64,000 nucleotides of DNA from Azospirillum brasilense (GCF_007827815.1 NZ_VITH01000006.1:186001-250000), one strand, 5' to 3'; numbered from the stretch's first letter, positions 25,527-34,697 are shown. Notes: generated by a model from the letters alone, not told the origin. Translations and numbers: made by a program.

Positions 25527-25544
25527 CTATAGTAAAACTCAATG
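25527..25544. promoter_or_regulatory. LysR-type operator copy overlapping the MFS gene end
   Basis: CTATAGTAAAACTCAATG here matches two other copies at 28310-28327 and 39385-39402 at 14 or more of 18 positions. Read on the other strand it resembles the second box of the tandem sites at 25411-25443 and 28066-28098. It overlaps the last codons of the MFS gene and lies about 280 bp upstream of livK. Confidence 0.55.
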
Positions 25545-26903
25545 CCCCAGGGCTTCGACGGTCCGACCCGTGCCGCTCGACCGGTCCTCGGGATGGACGA
25601 ACTGCTTGACCAGCAGGGCCAGGGCGGCGACCAGACCCGGAACGGCGACGATGGCGAAGATGCTGGTGAAGTCGAGCTGTTGGCGGGCCAGCTCGGCCAC
25701 CAGGAACGAGCCGCCGATCCCGCCGAAGCGGCCCAGCCCCAGCATCCACGCCACGCCGGTGGCCCGCCCGTGGGTCGGGTAGAAGCTGGCGGCCAGCGCC
25801 GGCAGAGAGGTCTGGGCGGTGTTCATGATGGTGCCCGCCGCGAAGACCGTGACCACCAGAAGCCCGACATTCCCGGCCACCTGCCCGATGGCGTAGACGG
25901 CGCCGTAGGTCAGCACGAAGCCGAAGGCGATGATCCGGTTGGCGTTGAAGCGGTCCATCAGCCAGCCCGACAGGATGGCCCCGACGCCGCCCAGCGGGAA
26001 CAGCGCGGCGATCAGCGCGGCGTCGCGCGGCGCCAGCCCGGCGTCCTTGAACAGGATCGGCATCCAGTTGATGAGCGCGTAGAAGATCACCAGCCCCATG
26101 AAATAGGCGACCCACAGCATCACCGAGCCGACCAGATAGCCGCGGGACAGCACGACCGCGATGCCGTTCCGCGTCTTGGTCGCCGGGGCCTTCTCGGTCA
26201 TCACGAAGCTGGCCGCCCCGGCCGCCGTCTCGGAAATGCGGCGCAGCACGGCGCGGATGCGCTCCACCGGGTGGTTGTGGGCGACCATGTAGCGGACCGA
26301 TTCCGGCAGCAGGACCAGCAGCGCCGCCGCCAGGACCAGCGGCGCGATCCCGCCCAGCACCAGCACGCTGCGCCAGCCCCACAGCGGGATCATCCAGGCG
26401 GCGAGGAAGCCGCCGAAGGCCGCGCCGAGCGGAAAGCCGCAGAACATGGCGTTGGTGACCATGGCGCGCCGCCCCTCGGGGCAATATTCGCTCATCAGCG
26501 TGACGGCGTTGGGCATCGCCGCCCCCAGTCCGAGCCCGGTGACGAAGCGCAGCATGACGAGCTGGTCCAGGTTGCCCGAGAAGGCGGAGGCCAGACAGGC
26601 GGTGCCGATGACCAGAACCGAGCCGATCAGGATCGCCTTGCGGCCGAAGCGGTCGGCCAGGGGCCCGGCGGACAGGGCGCCGAAGGCCAGCCCGAACAGC
26701 GCCGCGCTCAGCACCGGCGCCAGCGCCGGCCGCGCGATGCCCCATTCCGTCGTCAGCGACGGGGCGATGTAGCCAATGGCCGCCGTGTCGAAGCCGTCCA
26801 GAAGGACGATGAAGAAGCACAGCGCGAACACCAGCCACTGGTATCGCGAAAAGGGGTGCTCGTTGAGAAAGGCTTGGACGTCGACGCTGCGCGCGGTTGG
26901 CAT
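25539..26903 (-). CDS. MFS transporter, aromatic acid:H+ symporter family (PcaK-like)
   Basis: 454 residues with twelve predicted membrane helices. The family mark DGFDTAAIGYIAPSL lies in helix 1, and the loop between helices 2 and 3 has GPLADRFGRKAILIG. A second copy of the conserved loop, GWLMDRFNANRI, follows helix 8. Characterised relatives (PcaK, VanK, GalT) import 4-hydroxybenzoate, protocatechuate, vanillate or gallate with protons. The start is ATG 26903, which has GGAGGAAACCC directly upstream; an in-frame start 27 bp earlier is less good. It is 94 bp after ligC on the same strand and probably in its operon. Protocatechuate or gallate is the likely cargo. Confidence 0.9.
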   Translation of the reverse strand: MPTARSVDVQAFLNEHPFSRYQWLVFALCFFIVLLDGFDTAAIGYIAPSLTTEWGIARPALAPVLSAALFGLAFGALSAGPLADRFGRKAILIGSVLVIGTACLASAFSGNLDQLVMLRFVTGLGLGAAMPNAVTLMSEYCPEGRRAMVTNAMFCGFPLGAAFGGFLAAWMIPLWGWRSVLVLGGIAPLVLAAALLVLLPESVRYMVAHNHPVERIRAVLRRISETAAGAASFVMTEKAPATKTRNGIAVVLSRGYLVGSVMLWVAYFMGLVIFYALINWMPILFKDAGLAPRDAALIAALFPLGGVGAILSGWLMDRFNANRIIAFGFVLTYGAVYAIGQVAGNVGLLVVTVFAAGTIMNTAQTSLPALAASFYPTHGRATGVAWMLGLGRFGGIGGSFLVAELARQQLDFTSIFAIVAVPGLVAALALLVKQFVHPEDRSSGTGRTVEALGH

Positions 26904-26997
26904 GGGTTTCCTCCTCGGGGGACTCGTCACGGGGCGATTTTTGTTTTGCGTCCCGTCATCTTGGTTTTTGAGATTTGTGGCCTCACGCTGTCCCTGC

Positions 26998-27945
26998 TCA
27001 GGTGCTCAGCGACTTCTCCAGCCGGTCGAGCGTCCGCATGGCCGGCAGGCACTGCGCCACGCTGGCGTTGGGCTCGCGCCCGTCGCGGATGGCGGCGAAG
27101 AACTCGCGGTCGATCAGCTCGATGCCGTTGGTCGACACGGTGAGGCCGCTGAGGTCGATCTTGTTGTCCTTGCCGTCGTACAGATCGTCGTAGCGGGCGA
27201 TGTAGGTCCCATGATCGCAGATGTAGCGGAAGAAGGTCCCCAGCGGCCCGTCGTTGTTGAAGGACAGCGACAGGGTGCAGATCGCCCCGGACGGCACCTT
27301 CATGCCGATGCTCATGTCCATGGCGATGCCGAGCTGCGGGTGCGCCGGCCCCTGCAGGGCGTGCACCTGGCTGGCGACCTCGCCGGTCTGGTACTGGAAC
27401 AGGTCCACCGTGTGGCAGGCGTGGTGCCACAGCAGATGGTCGGTCCAGGTGCGCGGCTTGCCCAGCGCGTTCATGTTGGAGCGGCGGAAGAAGTAGGTCT
27501 GGACGTCCATCTGCTGGATCGCCAGCTCGCCGGCCTGGACCCGGTTGCGGATCCACTGGTGGCTGGGGTTGAAGCGCCGCGTGTGCCCGGCCATGGCGAC
27601 GAGGCCGCTGGCCCGCTGCGCCGCGACCAGCCGCTCCGCGTCGGCCAGACTGTCGGCCATGGGGATTTCCACCAGCACATGCTTGCCGGCCTCCAGGCAC
27701 TGGATCGCCTGGGTGGCGTGCACCGGCGTCGGGGTGGCGAGGATCACCGCCTCCACGTCGGTCCGCTCCAGGCTCTCGGCCAGATCCTTGGTCCAATGCG
27801 GGATGCCGCGCGCCTTGGCGAAGCCCTCGATGTCGTCCGGTTCGCCGCCGACCACCGACACCACCTCGACGCCGTCGATGGCGGCGACCGCCTCCAGATG
27901 CTTCACGCCGAAGGCGCCCGCGGCCCCCGCCACACAAATCCTCAT
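26998..27945 (-). CDS. ligC: 4-carboxy-2-hydroxymuconate-6-semialdehyde dehydrogenase
   Basis: 315-residue Gfo/Idh/MocA-fold oxidoreductase. The N-terminal Rossmann motif is RICVAGAAGAFGVKHLEAV, followed by EAVILATPTPVHATQAIQCLEAGKHVLVEIPMA, where Lys and the downstream E-I-P turn are conserved. The middle holds HTRRFNPSHQWIRNRV and the LWHHACHTVDLFQYQ segment with the catalytic His residues. LigC oxidises the ring-opened product of protocatechuate, in its hemiacetal form, to 2-pyrone-4,6-dicarboxylate with NADP. The neighbouring genes encode every other step of the same pathway, which supports the assignment. It is divergent from galB with shared operator sites between them, and is followed by the MFS importer. 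Confidence 0.9.
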   Translation of the reverse strand: MRICVAGAAGAFGVKHLEAVAAIDGVEVVSVVGGEPDDIEGFAKARGIPHWTKDLAESLERTDVEAVILATPTPVHATQAIQCLEAGKHVLVEIPMADSLADAERLVAAQRASGLVAMAGHTRRFNPSHQWIRNRVQAGELAIQQMDVQTYFFRRSNMNALGKPRTWTDHLLWHHACHTVDLFQYQTGEVASQVHALQGPAHPQLGIAMDMSIGMKVPSGAICTLSLSFNNDGPLGTFFRYICDHGTYIARYDDLYDGKDNKIDLSGLTVSTNGIELIDREFFAAIRDGREPNASVAQCLPAMRTLDRLEKSLST

Positions 27946-28065
27946 CGCGTCCTCTCCCGAAATCCCTTGCTCGGGCTGGGGAGCCTCCCGCAGCGGCGGG
28001 TCCGGCTCCTCGCCCCTTAATCCCTCATGATCGAATGGGTATCATCCCGCCCGCCGCCGAGGAAA

Positions 28066-28098
28066 TTCGTTCATCGAAGAGCCCATTTGTTTTTTGAA
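28066..28098. promoter_or_regulatory. Tandem LysR-type operator upstream of ligC
   Basis: TTCG-N5-CGAA at 28066-28078 and TTTG-N6-GAA at 28086-28098 are two T-N11-A boxes 20 bp apart. Both spacing and sequence match the site upstream of livK. The pair lies 121-153 bp before the ligC start codon. Confidence 0.7.
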
Positions 28099-28309
28099 TA
28101 GCGAGAAGTCCGACCGGCAGGGAAGGAGCCCCGCCGAGGCAGCGGCAAGACAGCCCTTTCCTTACCCGCCAACGCGCCTTTGAGCACAGCCCCGTATGTT
28201 GCATCCCCATGATTCGACATGAGATTACGCCCGACGCGACATCTTCGTATCGCCCCGGAGACATTCCCGCGCCCGACACCCCATGGCGAGGCCGGACAAA
28301 AAAGCGCGC

Positions 28310-28327
28310 CTATAGCAAAACCAAATG
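28310..28327. promoter_or_regulatory. LysR-type operator copy upstream of galB
   Basis: CTATAGCAAAACCAAATG lies 92-109 bp upstream of the galB start. It matches copies at 25527-25544 and 39385-39402, and its complement resembles the second box of the tandem operators (CATTTG, then four T, then ATAG). Its position fits activation of the plus-strand galBCD-ligIAB operon. Confidence 0.6.
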
Positions 28328-28418
28328 GTAAGGAAGGGAGTTCGAAATAGGATTTGCCACCGGACCGGCGGATGATGGGCCATCGGAATTGGAATGCCCA
28401 GACTGGGAGCGGACATTC

Positions 28419-29153
28419 ATGGCACAGAACAAAAGAGCGCTGGTGCTCAGCGCCCACTCGGCGGACTTCGTGTGGCGCGCCGGCGGCGCCATCGCGCTGC
28501 ATCAGAAGAAGGGTTACGAGGTCACCATCGTCTGCCTGTCCTACGGCGAGCGCGGCGAGTCCGCCAAGCTGTGGAAGCAGGACGGCTGCACGCTGGACCA
28601 TGTGAAGACGGAGCGCCGCAAGGAGGCCGAGGCCGCCGCCAAGGCGCTGAACGCCCACGACATCCAGTTCTTCGACCTGGGCGACTACCCGCTGGAGATC
28701 GACCGCGAGGCCAAGTTCCGTCTGGTCGACGTGATCCGCAAGGTGCAGCCGGCCTTCCTGATGAGCCACTCGCACTACGATCCCTACAACACCGACCATT
28801 CCTACGCGACCAGAGTCCTGATGGAATGCCGGATGATCGCCCAGGCCTGGGGCCACAATCCCGGCCAGAAGGTGCTCGGCGCCCCGCAGCTCTACCTGTT
28901 CGAGCCGCACCAGACCGAGCAGATGGGCTGGAAGCCGGACGTCTTCCTCGACATCACCGAGGTGTGGGACAACAAGCGCGCCGCCATCGAATGCATGGCC
29001 GGGCAGGAGCATCTCTGGGATTATTACACCAACCTGGCGCAGAACCGCGGCAACCACTTCCGCCGCAACTCCGGCGGGCAGGCCGGCGGGCGCAACGCCC
29101 GCTACGCCGAAGGCTTCCAGTCGGTCTATCCCCGCACCGTGGATGAGCTGTGA
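28419..29153 (+). CDS. galB: 4-oxalomesaconate hydratase (GalB, PIG-L/LmbE family)
   Basis: 244-residue zinc-dependent hydratase of the PIG-L/LmbE deacetylase fold. The metal-binding N terminus reads [18 protein letters not shown] (AHSAD where deacetylases have AHPDD), and a second His pair lies in [19 protein letters not shown]. The [20 protein letters not shown] segment is family typical. GalB adds water to 4-oxalomesaconate, giving 4-carboxy-4-hydroxy-2-oxoadipate, and replaces the unrelated LigJ hydratase of sphingomonads. ATG 28419 is used, with GGGAG about 9 bp upstream. It heads the operon galB-galC-galD-ligI-ligA-ligB; its stop overlaps the next start by one base (TGATG). Confidence 0.9.
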   Translation: MAQNKRALVLSAHSADFVWRAGGAIALHQKKGYEVTIVCLSYGERGESAKLWKQDGCTLDHVKTERRKEAEAAAKALNAHDIQFFDLGDYPLEIDREAKFRLVDVIRKVQPAFLMSHSHYDPYNTDHSYATRVLMECRMIAQAWGHNPGQKVLGAPQLYLFEPHQTEQMGWKPDVFLDITEVWDNKRAAIECMAGQEHLWDYYTNLAQNRGNHFRRNSGGQAGGRNARYAEGFQSVYPRTVDEL

Positions 29154-29824
29154 TGAACGTCGTCGTCCAAAGCATTGAGCGGGCCGACCCGGCGGTGATC
29201 GCCGGTCTCGCCGACTGCGGCGTCGCCACCGTGCACGAGGCGCAGGGCCGCAAGGGCCTGCTGGCCTCCGCCCTGCGCCCGATCTATCCGGGCGCCCAGC
29301 TCGCCGCCTCGGCGGTGACCGTCCTCGCCCCGCCGGCCGACAACTGGATGCTCCACGTCGCCATCGAGCAGGTGAAGCCCGGCGACATCCTGGTGCTCGC
29401 CACCACCTCGCCGTCGGACGCCGGCTATTTCGGCGACCTCCTGGCGACCTCGGCCCAGGCGCGCGGCTGCGCGGGTCTGGTCATCGACGCCGGGGTGCGC
29501 GACGTCCGGACACTGACCGACATGGGCTTCCCGGTCTGGTCCCGCGCGGTCTGCGCCCAGGGCACGGTGAAGGAGACGCTGGGCTCGGTCAACGTGCCGG
29601 TGGTCTGCGCGGGCGCGCTGGTGAATCCCGGCGACGTGATCGTCGCGGACGACGACGGCGTCTGCGTGGTCCGCCGCGAGGAGGCCGCCGACGTGCTGGC
29701 GAAGGCGCAGGACCGGCTGGCCAAGGAGGAGGAGAAGCGGGCGCGGCTCGCCGCCGGCGAACTCGGCCTCGACATCTACGGCATGCGCGGCCCGCTCACC
29801 GCGAAGGGGCTGCGCTATGTCTGA
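29153..29824 (+). CDS. galC: 4-carboxy-4-hydroxy-2-oxoadipate aldolase (LigK/GalC)
   Basis: 223 residues with the RraA-like fold of class II pyruvate aldolases. Marks are the [15 protein letters not shown] helix, [32 protein letters not shown], the phosphate/metal site [24 protein letters not shown] (Arg and Asp that bind pyruvate and Mg) and [20 protein letters not shown]. The enzyme splits the six-carbon hydroxy-oxo acid into pyruvate and oxaloacetate, the last step of the pathway. The start ATG 29153 overlaps the galB stop by one base; the next gene overlaps its end by 8 bp. Coupled translation of galB, galC and galD is likely. Confidence 0.92.
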   Translation: MNVVVQSIERADPAVIAGLADCGVATVHEAQGRKGLLASALRPIYPGAQLAASAVTVLAPPADNWMLHVAIEQVKPGDILVLATTSPSDAGYFGDLLATSAQARGCAGLVIDAGVRDVRTLTDMGFPVWSRAVCAQGTVKETLGSVNVPVVCAGALVNPGDVIVADDDGVCVVRREEAADVLAKAQDRLAKEEEKRARLAAGELGLDIYGMRGPLTAKGLRYV

Positions 29825-30875
29825 CGGCGTGCGCTGCCTGTGGATGCGCGGCGGGACCTCCAAGGGCGGGTATTTCCTGGCCGACGACCTGCCGTCCGGC
29901 ACGGCGGCGCGCGACGCCTTCCTGCTGCGGGTGATGGGCTCGCCCGACCCGCGCCAGATCGACGGGATGGGCGGCGCCGACCCGCTGACCTCCAAGGTGG
30001 CGGTGGTGCGCCGGTCGGAACGGCCGGGCGTGGACGTGGACTACCTGTTCCTCCAGGTGTTCGTGGACAAGGCCATCGTCACCGACGCGCAGAACTGCGG
30101 CAACATCCTGGCCGGCGTCGGCCCCTTCGCCATCGAGCGCGGCCTCGTCCCCACCCGCGACGGCGTGACGCCGGTGACCATCCACATGGAGAACACCGGG
30201 CAGGTGGCGGTGGCCTCCGTGCCGACGCCGGGCGGGGCGGTCACCTACCGGGGCGAGGCGCGCATCGACGGCGTGCCCGGTACGGCGGCGGCGATTCCCA
30301 TCGAATTCCGCGACACCGCCGGCTCCTCCTGCGGGGCGCTGCTGCCGACGGGGAACGTGGTGGACGTCATCGACGGCGTTCCGGTCACCTGCATCGACAA
30401 CGGCATGCCGGTGGTGGTGCTGCGCGCCGCCGACCTCGGCGTGCGCGGCGACGAGACGCGGGAGGAATTGGACGCCGACGCGGCGCTGAAGGCGCGACTG
30501 GAATCGATCCGGCTGCAGGCCGGGCCGCGAATGAATCTGGGCGACGTGACGGACAAGTCGGTGCCGAAGATGACCCTGGTCAGCGCGCCTGCCAACGGCG
30601 GGGCGGTGTCCACCCGGACCTTCATCCCGCACCGCTGCCACGCCTCCATCGGCGTGCTCGGCGCGGTCAGCGTCGCCACCGCCTGCGCGCTGGAGGGCTC
30701 CCCCGCCGCGTCGCTCGCCGTGGTCCCCGACGGCACCACCCGGACGCTGAGCGTCGAGCACCCGACCGGCGAGATGACCGTGGTTCTCGACCTGGACGAG
30801 GCCGGAACGGTGACCCGCGCCGCCCTGCTGCGCACCGCCCGCAAGCTGTTCGACGGCGCCGTCTACGCCGACTGA
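29817..30875 (+). CDS. galD: 4-oxalomesaconate tautomerase (GalD, PrpF family)
   Basis: 352-residue isomerase of the PrpF/diaminopimelate-epimerase-like fold. It has [21 protein letters not shown] at the start, [15 protein letters not shown], the active-site region [22 protein letters not shown] and a second half with [19 protein letters not shown]. Two pseudo-symmetric domains are usual and the length fits. GalD converts the keto form of oxalomesaconate to the enol form used by GalB. It overlaps galC by 8 bp and is followed 24 bp later by ligI. PrpF itself (methylaconitate isomerase) is a close alternative, but the neighbours argue for GalD. Confidence 0.9.
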   Translation: MSDGVRCLWMRGGTSKGGYFLADDLPSGTAARDAFLLRVMGSPDPRQIDGMGGADPLTSKVAVVRRSERPGVDVDYLFLQVFVDKAIVTDAQNCGNILAGVGPFAIERGLVPTRDGVTPVTIHMENTGQVAVASVPTPGGAVTYRGEARIDGVPGTAAAIPIEFRDTAGSSCGALLPTGNVVDVIDGVPVTCIDNGMPVVVLRAADLGVRGDETREELDADAALKARLESIRLQAGPRMNLGDVTDKSVPKMTLVSAPANGGAVSTRTFIPHRCHASIGVLGAVSVATACALEGSPAASLAVVPDGTTRTLSVEHPTGEMTVVLDLDEAGTVTRAALLRTARKLFDGAVYAD

Positions 30876-30899
30876 TCTTTTCCCCGAAGGGAGCCTTCC

Positions 30900-31775
30900 A
30901 TGGACGCCGACTACCGTCCCTTCCACCCGAATCCGAGCAAGCCGGCCTACACGCCGCCGCCCGGCGCGGTGGACGCCCACTGCCACGTCTTCGGCCCGGC
31001 CGACCGCTTCCCCTACGCGCCGGAGCGCAAATACACCCCCTGCGACGCGCCGAAGGAAAAACTGTTCGCCCTGCGCGACGAGCTGGGCTTCGCGCGCAAC
31101 GTCATCGTCCAGGCGACCTGCCACGGCAAGGACAACCGGGCGCTGGTCGACGCGCTGAGGGCCTCCAACGGTCTGGCGCGCGGAGTCGCCTCGGTCGGCC
31201 CGTCGATCACCGAGGGTGAACTGGCCGAGCTGCACGAGGCCGGGGTGCGCGGCGTGCGCTTCAACTTCGTCAAGCGTCTGGTGGACACCACGCCCAAGGA
31301 GGTCTTCCTCGGCATCGCCGACAAGATCGCCAAGTTCGGCTGGCACATCGTGGTCTATTTCGAGGCGCCGGACCTGGACGACCTCACGCCCTTCCTGCGC
31401 GAGCTGCCGACCACCATCGTCGTGGATCATATGGGCCGCCCGGACATCGCCAAGGGCGTGGACCACCCGCAGTTCCAGAAATTCGTCGCCCTGATGGCCG
31501 AGAACCCCAAGGTCTGGAGCAAGGTCAGCTGCCCCGAGCGGCTGAGCGTCCAGGGTCCGCCGTCCTACGACGACGTGGTGCCCTTCGCCCGCCTGCTGGT
31601 CGACCGCTTCACCGACCGCGTGCTGTGGGGCACCGACTGGCCGCACCCGAACATGACCTCGCACATGCCCGACGACGGGCATCTGGTCGACGTCATCCCC
31701 CGCATCGCCACCGACGAGGCCAAGCGGACGGCGCTTCTCGTCGACAACCCGATGCGGCTTTACTGGTCCGAATAA
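30900..31775 (+). CDS. ligI: 2-pyrone-4,6-dicarboxylate hydrolase
   Basis: 291-residue amidohydrolase. The metal-site motif VDAHCHVFGP lies near residue 27; downstream are VQATCHGKDNRALVDAL, GVRGVRFNFVKRLV, a DHMGRPD segment, and LWGTDWPHPN with the catalytic Asp. This matches LigI of the cog3618 amidohydrolase group, which opens the pyrone lactone to 4-oxalomesaconate. AGGGAGCC lies just before the ATG. In the operon it stands between galD and ligA, so the genes for successive steps on PDC and oxalomesaconate lie together. LigC, encoded divergently, makes its substrate. Confidence 0.93.
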   Translation: MDADYRPFHPNPSKPAYTPPPGAVDAHCHVFGPADRFPYAPERKYTPCDAPKEKLFALRDELGFARNVIVQATCHGKDNRALVDALRASNGLARGVASVGPSITEGELAELHEAGVRGVRFNFVKRLVDTTPKEVFLGIADKIAKFGWHIVVYFEAPDLDDLTPFLRELPTTIVVDHMGRPDIAKGVDHPQFQKFVALMAENPKVWSKVSCPERLSVQGPPSYDDVVPFARLLVDRFTDRVLWGTDWPHPNMTSHMPDDGHLVDVIPRIATDEAKRTALLVDNPMRLYWSE

Positions 31776-31816
31776 GCCCAAAAACGAGCGACAGAAACGA
31801 AAAGGAGGAAACACCC

Positions 31817-32164
31817 GTGACCGCACCCCACGAGCCGATCCCCGGCACCACCATCTTCGACGGCCGGATGGCCATGAAGGGCTATCCGCTCAACAAGATG
31901 TGCTACTCGTTCAACGAGGCGGCGGCCCGGCAGGAGTTCCTGGCCGACGAGGACGCCTACTGCGCCAAGTTCGGCCTGACCGACGAGCAGAAGACGGCCA
32001 TCCGGGAGCGCAACGCGCTGGCCCTGCTCGCGGCCGGCGGCAACATCTACTACCTCGCCAAGTTCATCGGCATGCTCGGCCTGAACGTCCAGGACATCGG
32101 CGCGCAGCAGACCGGCATGACGGTCGAGGAATTCAAGGCAAAGCTCAAGGCGGCGGGGAACTGA
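31817..32164 (+). CDS. ligA: Protocatechuate 4,5-dioxygenase alpha subunit
   Basis: 115 residues, the size of the small LigA subunit. The body reads FDGRMAMKGYPLNKMCYSFN near the start and LLAAGGNIYYLAKFIGMLGLNVQDIGAQQTGMTVEEF near the end, a typical LigA signature. LigA helices cap the active site of LigB and do not bind iron themselves. It starts at GTG 31817, with AGGAGG 8 bp upstream. The gene stands 4 bp before ligB, and the two form an alpha2beta2 enzyme. In P. putida GalA these two parts are fused; here they are separate, as in sphingomonads. Confidence 0.94.
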   Translation: MTAPHEPIPGTTIFDGRMAMKGYPLNKMCYSFNEAAARQEFLADEDAYCAKFGLTDEQKTAIRERNALALLAAGGNIYYLAKFIGMLGLNVQDIGAQQTGMTVEEFKAKLKAAGN

Positions 32165-32168
32165 GACC

Positions 32169-33011
32169 ATGGCCAAGATCGTCGGTGGCGTCACCACCTC
32201 CCACATTCCCGCGATCGGCAACGCCATCGCCAACGAACTCTTCGAGGACCCCTATTGGAAGCCGTTCTTCGACGGCTATCCCAAGGCCCGCGAGTGGCTG
32301 GCCGAGGTCAAGCCGGACGTAGCCATCGTGGTCTACAACGACCACGGGCTGAACTTCTTCCTCGACAAGATGCCGACCTTCTCCATCGGCGCGGCTCCCG
32401 AGTACCAGAACAAGGACGAGGGCTGGGGTCTGAAGCCGCTGCCGCCCTACCCCGGCGATCCGGAGCTGTCCTGGCACATCATCGAATCGCTGGTGAACGA
32501 CGAGTTCGACATCTGCTCCTGCCAGGAGATGGCGGTGGACCATGGCTTCACCGTGCCGATGGCCCTGCTGTGGCCCGACCAGACCCAGCGGCCCGTCCAC
32601 ACCATCCCGGTAGCCGTCAACACGGTGCAGCACCCCCTACCGACCCCGGCGCGCTGTCTGAAGCTGGGCGAGGCCATCGGCCGCGCGGTGGCGTCCTACC
32701 CCAAGGATTTGAAGGTGGTCGTGCTGGGCACCGGCGGCCTGTCGCACCAGCTCGACGGCGAGCGGGCGGGCTTCATCAACAAGGACTTCGACCTGATGTG
32801 CCTTGAGAAGATCGTCGACGAGCCGGAGGCGCTGGCGAAATACTCCATCCACGATCTGGTCCGGCTGGCCGGCGCCCAGGGGGCAGAGCTGATCCTCTGG
32901 CTGATCATGCGCGGTGCGCTGGGCCGGAAGGTCTCGAAGGTCCACAGCAACTACCACATCCCGATCTCCAACACCGGGGCCGGCCTGCTGGTCCTGGAAA
33001 GCGCGGCCTGA
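32169..33011 (+). CDS. ligB: Protocatechuate 4,5-dioxygenase beta (catalytic) subunit
   Basis: 280-residue class III extradiol dioxygenase. Iron ligands are expected at His in GGVTTSHIPAIGNA (residue 12 or so), His in VVYNDHGLNFF (about 61) and Glu in the C-terminal part (about 240). A catalytic His lies in GTGGLSHQLDGERAGFINKDFD. The fold is that of the LigB superfamily. The enzyme opens protocatechuate (or gallate) between C4 and C5 with O2, giving 4-carboxy-2-hydroxymuconate-6-semialdehyde. It is the last gene of the six-gene operon. A strong terminator follows at 33072-33107. Whether it prefers protocatechuate or gallate cannot be read here. Confidence 0.94.
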   Translation: MAKIVGGVTTSHIPAIGNAIANELFEDPYWKPFFDGYPKAREWLAEVKPDVAIVVYNDHGLNFFLDKMPTFSIGAAPEYQNKDEGWGLKPLPPYPGDPELSWHIIESLVNDEFDICSCQEMAVDHGFTVPMALLWPDQTQRPVHTIPVAVNTVQHPLPTPARCLKLGEAIGRAVASYPKDLKVVVLGTGGLSHQLDGERAGFINKDFDLMCLEKIVDEPEALAKYSIHDLVRLAGAQGAELILWLIMRGALGRKVSKVHSNYHIPISNTGAGLLVLESAA

Positions 33012-33071
33012 TCGGGCCTCCCGTTGGTCCCCATCCGCCGCCGCGTTTCCCGGCGGACGGGGATCATGCAG

Positions 33072-33107
33072 AACAGGCCGGTGCAGCGCGCGCTGCACCG
33101 GCCTGTT
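33072..33107 (+). terminator. Terminator after the galBCD-ligIAB operon
   Basis: A perfect 18-bp palindrome (left arm AACAGGCCGGTGCAGCGC, right arm its complement) is centred at 33089/33090. TTCTTT follows on the plus strand. It lies 60 bp past the ligB stop and 23 bp before the end of the convergent ferredoxin reductase gene, so it may also stop that transcript. Confidence 0.85.
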
Positions 33108-33129
33108 TCTTTGCGTCACGATCCAACGA

Positions 33130-34374
33130 TTACCGCGTCAGCGATGCCAGCGGGAAGGTCTCGTCGGCGGCTTGGTCCGGCGTCAGCGCGGCCTTGCGGT
33201 CCAGCAGCTTGCGGCCGACCATGTGGTCCGCCGGGCGGTTGACGGAGTCGATGGCGACCAGGGCGCCCTCCCGGAAATAGAAGGCCGAGAAGCGGCGGTC
33301 CTCCGGCGCGCCGCGCAGCACCATCCGGTCACGGTCGGCCGACAGGCCGACGATCTGCAGCTTTACGTCATATTGATCGGACCAGAACCAGGGCGCCGCC
33401 GTGAAGGGACGCTCCCGCCCCAGCAGCGCGGCGGCGGCCGACTTGCCCTGCTCGACGGCGTTCTGCACCGACTCCAGCCGCAGCAGGGTCCCCATGCCGG
33501 TGCGCCGGGCCGTGCAGTCGCCGACCGCAACGATGGACGGATCGTCGGTGCGGGCGCAATCGTCCACCAGGACGCCGCCGTCGCACGCCAGCCCGCAGCC
33601 CTCGGCCAACGCCGTGTCGGGGACGATTCCGACACCGACCACCACCAGATCCGCCGGGTGCGAGCGCCCGTCGGCGGTGCGCACGGCGGTGACGCGGCCC
33701 CCCTGCCCGTCCAGCCCGATCACCTTGGCCCCCAGCTCGACCATCACGCCCTGCCCGCGGTGCAGGTCGGCGTAGAAGCCGGCCAGGAACGGCGTCGCCG
33801 AGCGGGCGAGCAGCCGGTCGGCCGCCTCCAGGATGGTCACCTCCAGGCCGCGCTTGCGCGCCGCCGCCGCGACCTCCAGCCCGATGTAGCCGCCGCCGAT
33901 CACCACCACCCGCGCCGCCCGGTCGAGCGCCGCGCGAATCCGCCGCGCGTCGTCCAGCGACCGCAGGCCCAGAACGCCGTCCAACCCGTCACCGGTGATC
34001 GGCAGACGGCGCACCCGCGCACCCGTGGCGAGCGCCAGCCCGCGATAGTCCAGGCGGCGCCCGTCCTCCAGGCGTACGTGGCGGGCGGAGCGGTCGATGG
34101 CGGCGACGCGGGTGCCGGTCAGCAGGGCGATGCGCTGCCGTTCGAAGACTTCGGCGCCGCGGATGGCGAGTTGCGCCTCCTCCATCGTGCCGGCGAGAAT
34201 CGCCTTGGACAGCGGCGGCCGGTGATAGGGGGCCGACGCCTCCTCCCCGATCAGCGTGACGGGACCGTCATAGCCCTCGGCGCGCAGGGATTCGGCGACC
34301 TGCAAACCGCCCTGCCCCGCCCCGACGATGACCATTCCGGCATCCGTGGGCTCCGCTTGCGCCGGGCCGCCCAT
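33130..34374 (-). CDS. Ferredoxin reductase, FAD-dependent (P450 redox partner)
   Basis: 414-residue NAD(P)/FAD reductase of the putidaredoxin-reductase type. The FAD site is MVIVGAGQGGLQVAESLRAEG, the second Rossmann motif is VVIGGGYIGLEVAAAARKRG, and the C-terminal FAD contact is DPSIVAVGDC. A domain with RPFTAAPWFWSDQYDVKLQIVGL is typical of this group and fixes the identity. It passes electrons from NADH to the ferredoxin encoded directly upstream; the start overlaps the ferredoxin stop (TGATG). With the P450 gene it completes a class I three-component monooxygenase. ATG 34374 is chosen, since upstream residues look out of frame. Confidence 0.93.
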   Translation of the reverse strand: MGGPAQAEPTDAGMVIVGAGQGGLQVAESLRAEGYDGPVTLIGEEASAPYHRPPLSKAILAGTMEEAQLAIRGAEVFERQRIALLTGTRVAAIDRSARHVRLEDGRRLDYRGLALATGARVRRLPITGDGLDGVLGLRSLDDARRIRAALDRAARVVVIGGGYIGLEVAAAARKRGLEVTILEAADRLLARSATPFLAGFYADLHRGQGVMVELGAKVIGLDGQGGRVTAVRTADGRSHPADLVVVGVGIVPDTALAEGCGLACDGGVLVDDCARTDDPSIVAVGDCTARRTGMGTLLRLESVQNAVEQGKSAAAALLGRERPFTAAPWFWSDQYDVKLQIVGLSADRDRMVLRGAPEDRRFSAFYFREGALVAIDSVNRPADHMVGRKLLDRKAALTPDQAADETFPLASLTR

Positions 34375-34697
34375 CAGCTCTGGGTCTCCGGCAGGCGCAC
34401 GACGATGCCGTCCAGCGCGTCGCTCACCCGGATCTGGCAGGACAGGCGGCTGTTGCTGCGCCGCTCCGACGCCGTGCAGCCGAGCATTTCCTCCTCCGTC
34501 TCGCTGGGCGGCGGCAGGGAGTCGACGAGCGCCTCGTCCACGTAGCAGTGGCAGGTCGCGCAGGCGCAGGAACCGCCGCATTCGCCCTCGATGCCGGCGA
34601 CGCCGCTTTGCACCGCGCCCTGCATCAGGGTCCAGCCCGTCGGGATGTCCACAACCTGCTCCAGGCCGTCGTGCTCGATGAAGGTGACCTTCGCCAT
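34374..34697 (-). CDS. [2Fe-2S] ferredoxin (putidaredoxin-like)
   Basis: 107 residues. The adrenodoxin/putidaredoxin-type cluster ligands are Cys40, Cys46 and Cys49 ([11 protein letters not shown]) and Cys87 (RLSCQI). The start [21 protein letters not shown] and the acidic EEEMLGC stretch are usual for the family. It shuttles single electrons from the reductase to the P450. AAAAGGAAG precedes the ATG and overlaps the T tract of a hairpin placed between this gene and the P450. Both neighbours on the same strand are its natural partners. Confidence 0.94.
   Translation of the reverse strand: MAKVTFIEHDGLEQVVDIPTGWTLMQGAVQSGVAGIEGECGGSCACATCHCYVDEALVDSLPPPSETEEEMLGCTASERRSNSRLSCQIRVSDALDGIVVRLPETQS

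Larger units (their letters stand above)
27946..28418. other. Divergent control region between ligC and galB
   Basis: About 470 bp without a gene. It holds a tandem LysR-type operator near the ligC side (28066-28098) and a single copy near the galB side (28310-28327). These positions suit one regulator acting on both divergent promoters. The rest shows no further dyads or open frames that I would call. Confidence 0.65.

Noticed and set aside
29817-30875. PrpF (methylaconitate isomerase) as the product
   Set aside because: The family is the same, but the gene overlaps galC and stands in a complete oxalomesaconate pathway, with no prpB/C/D genes.
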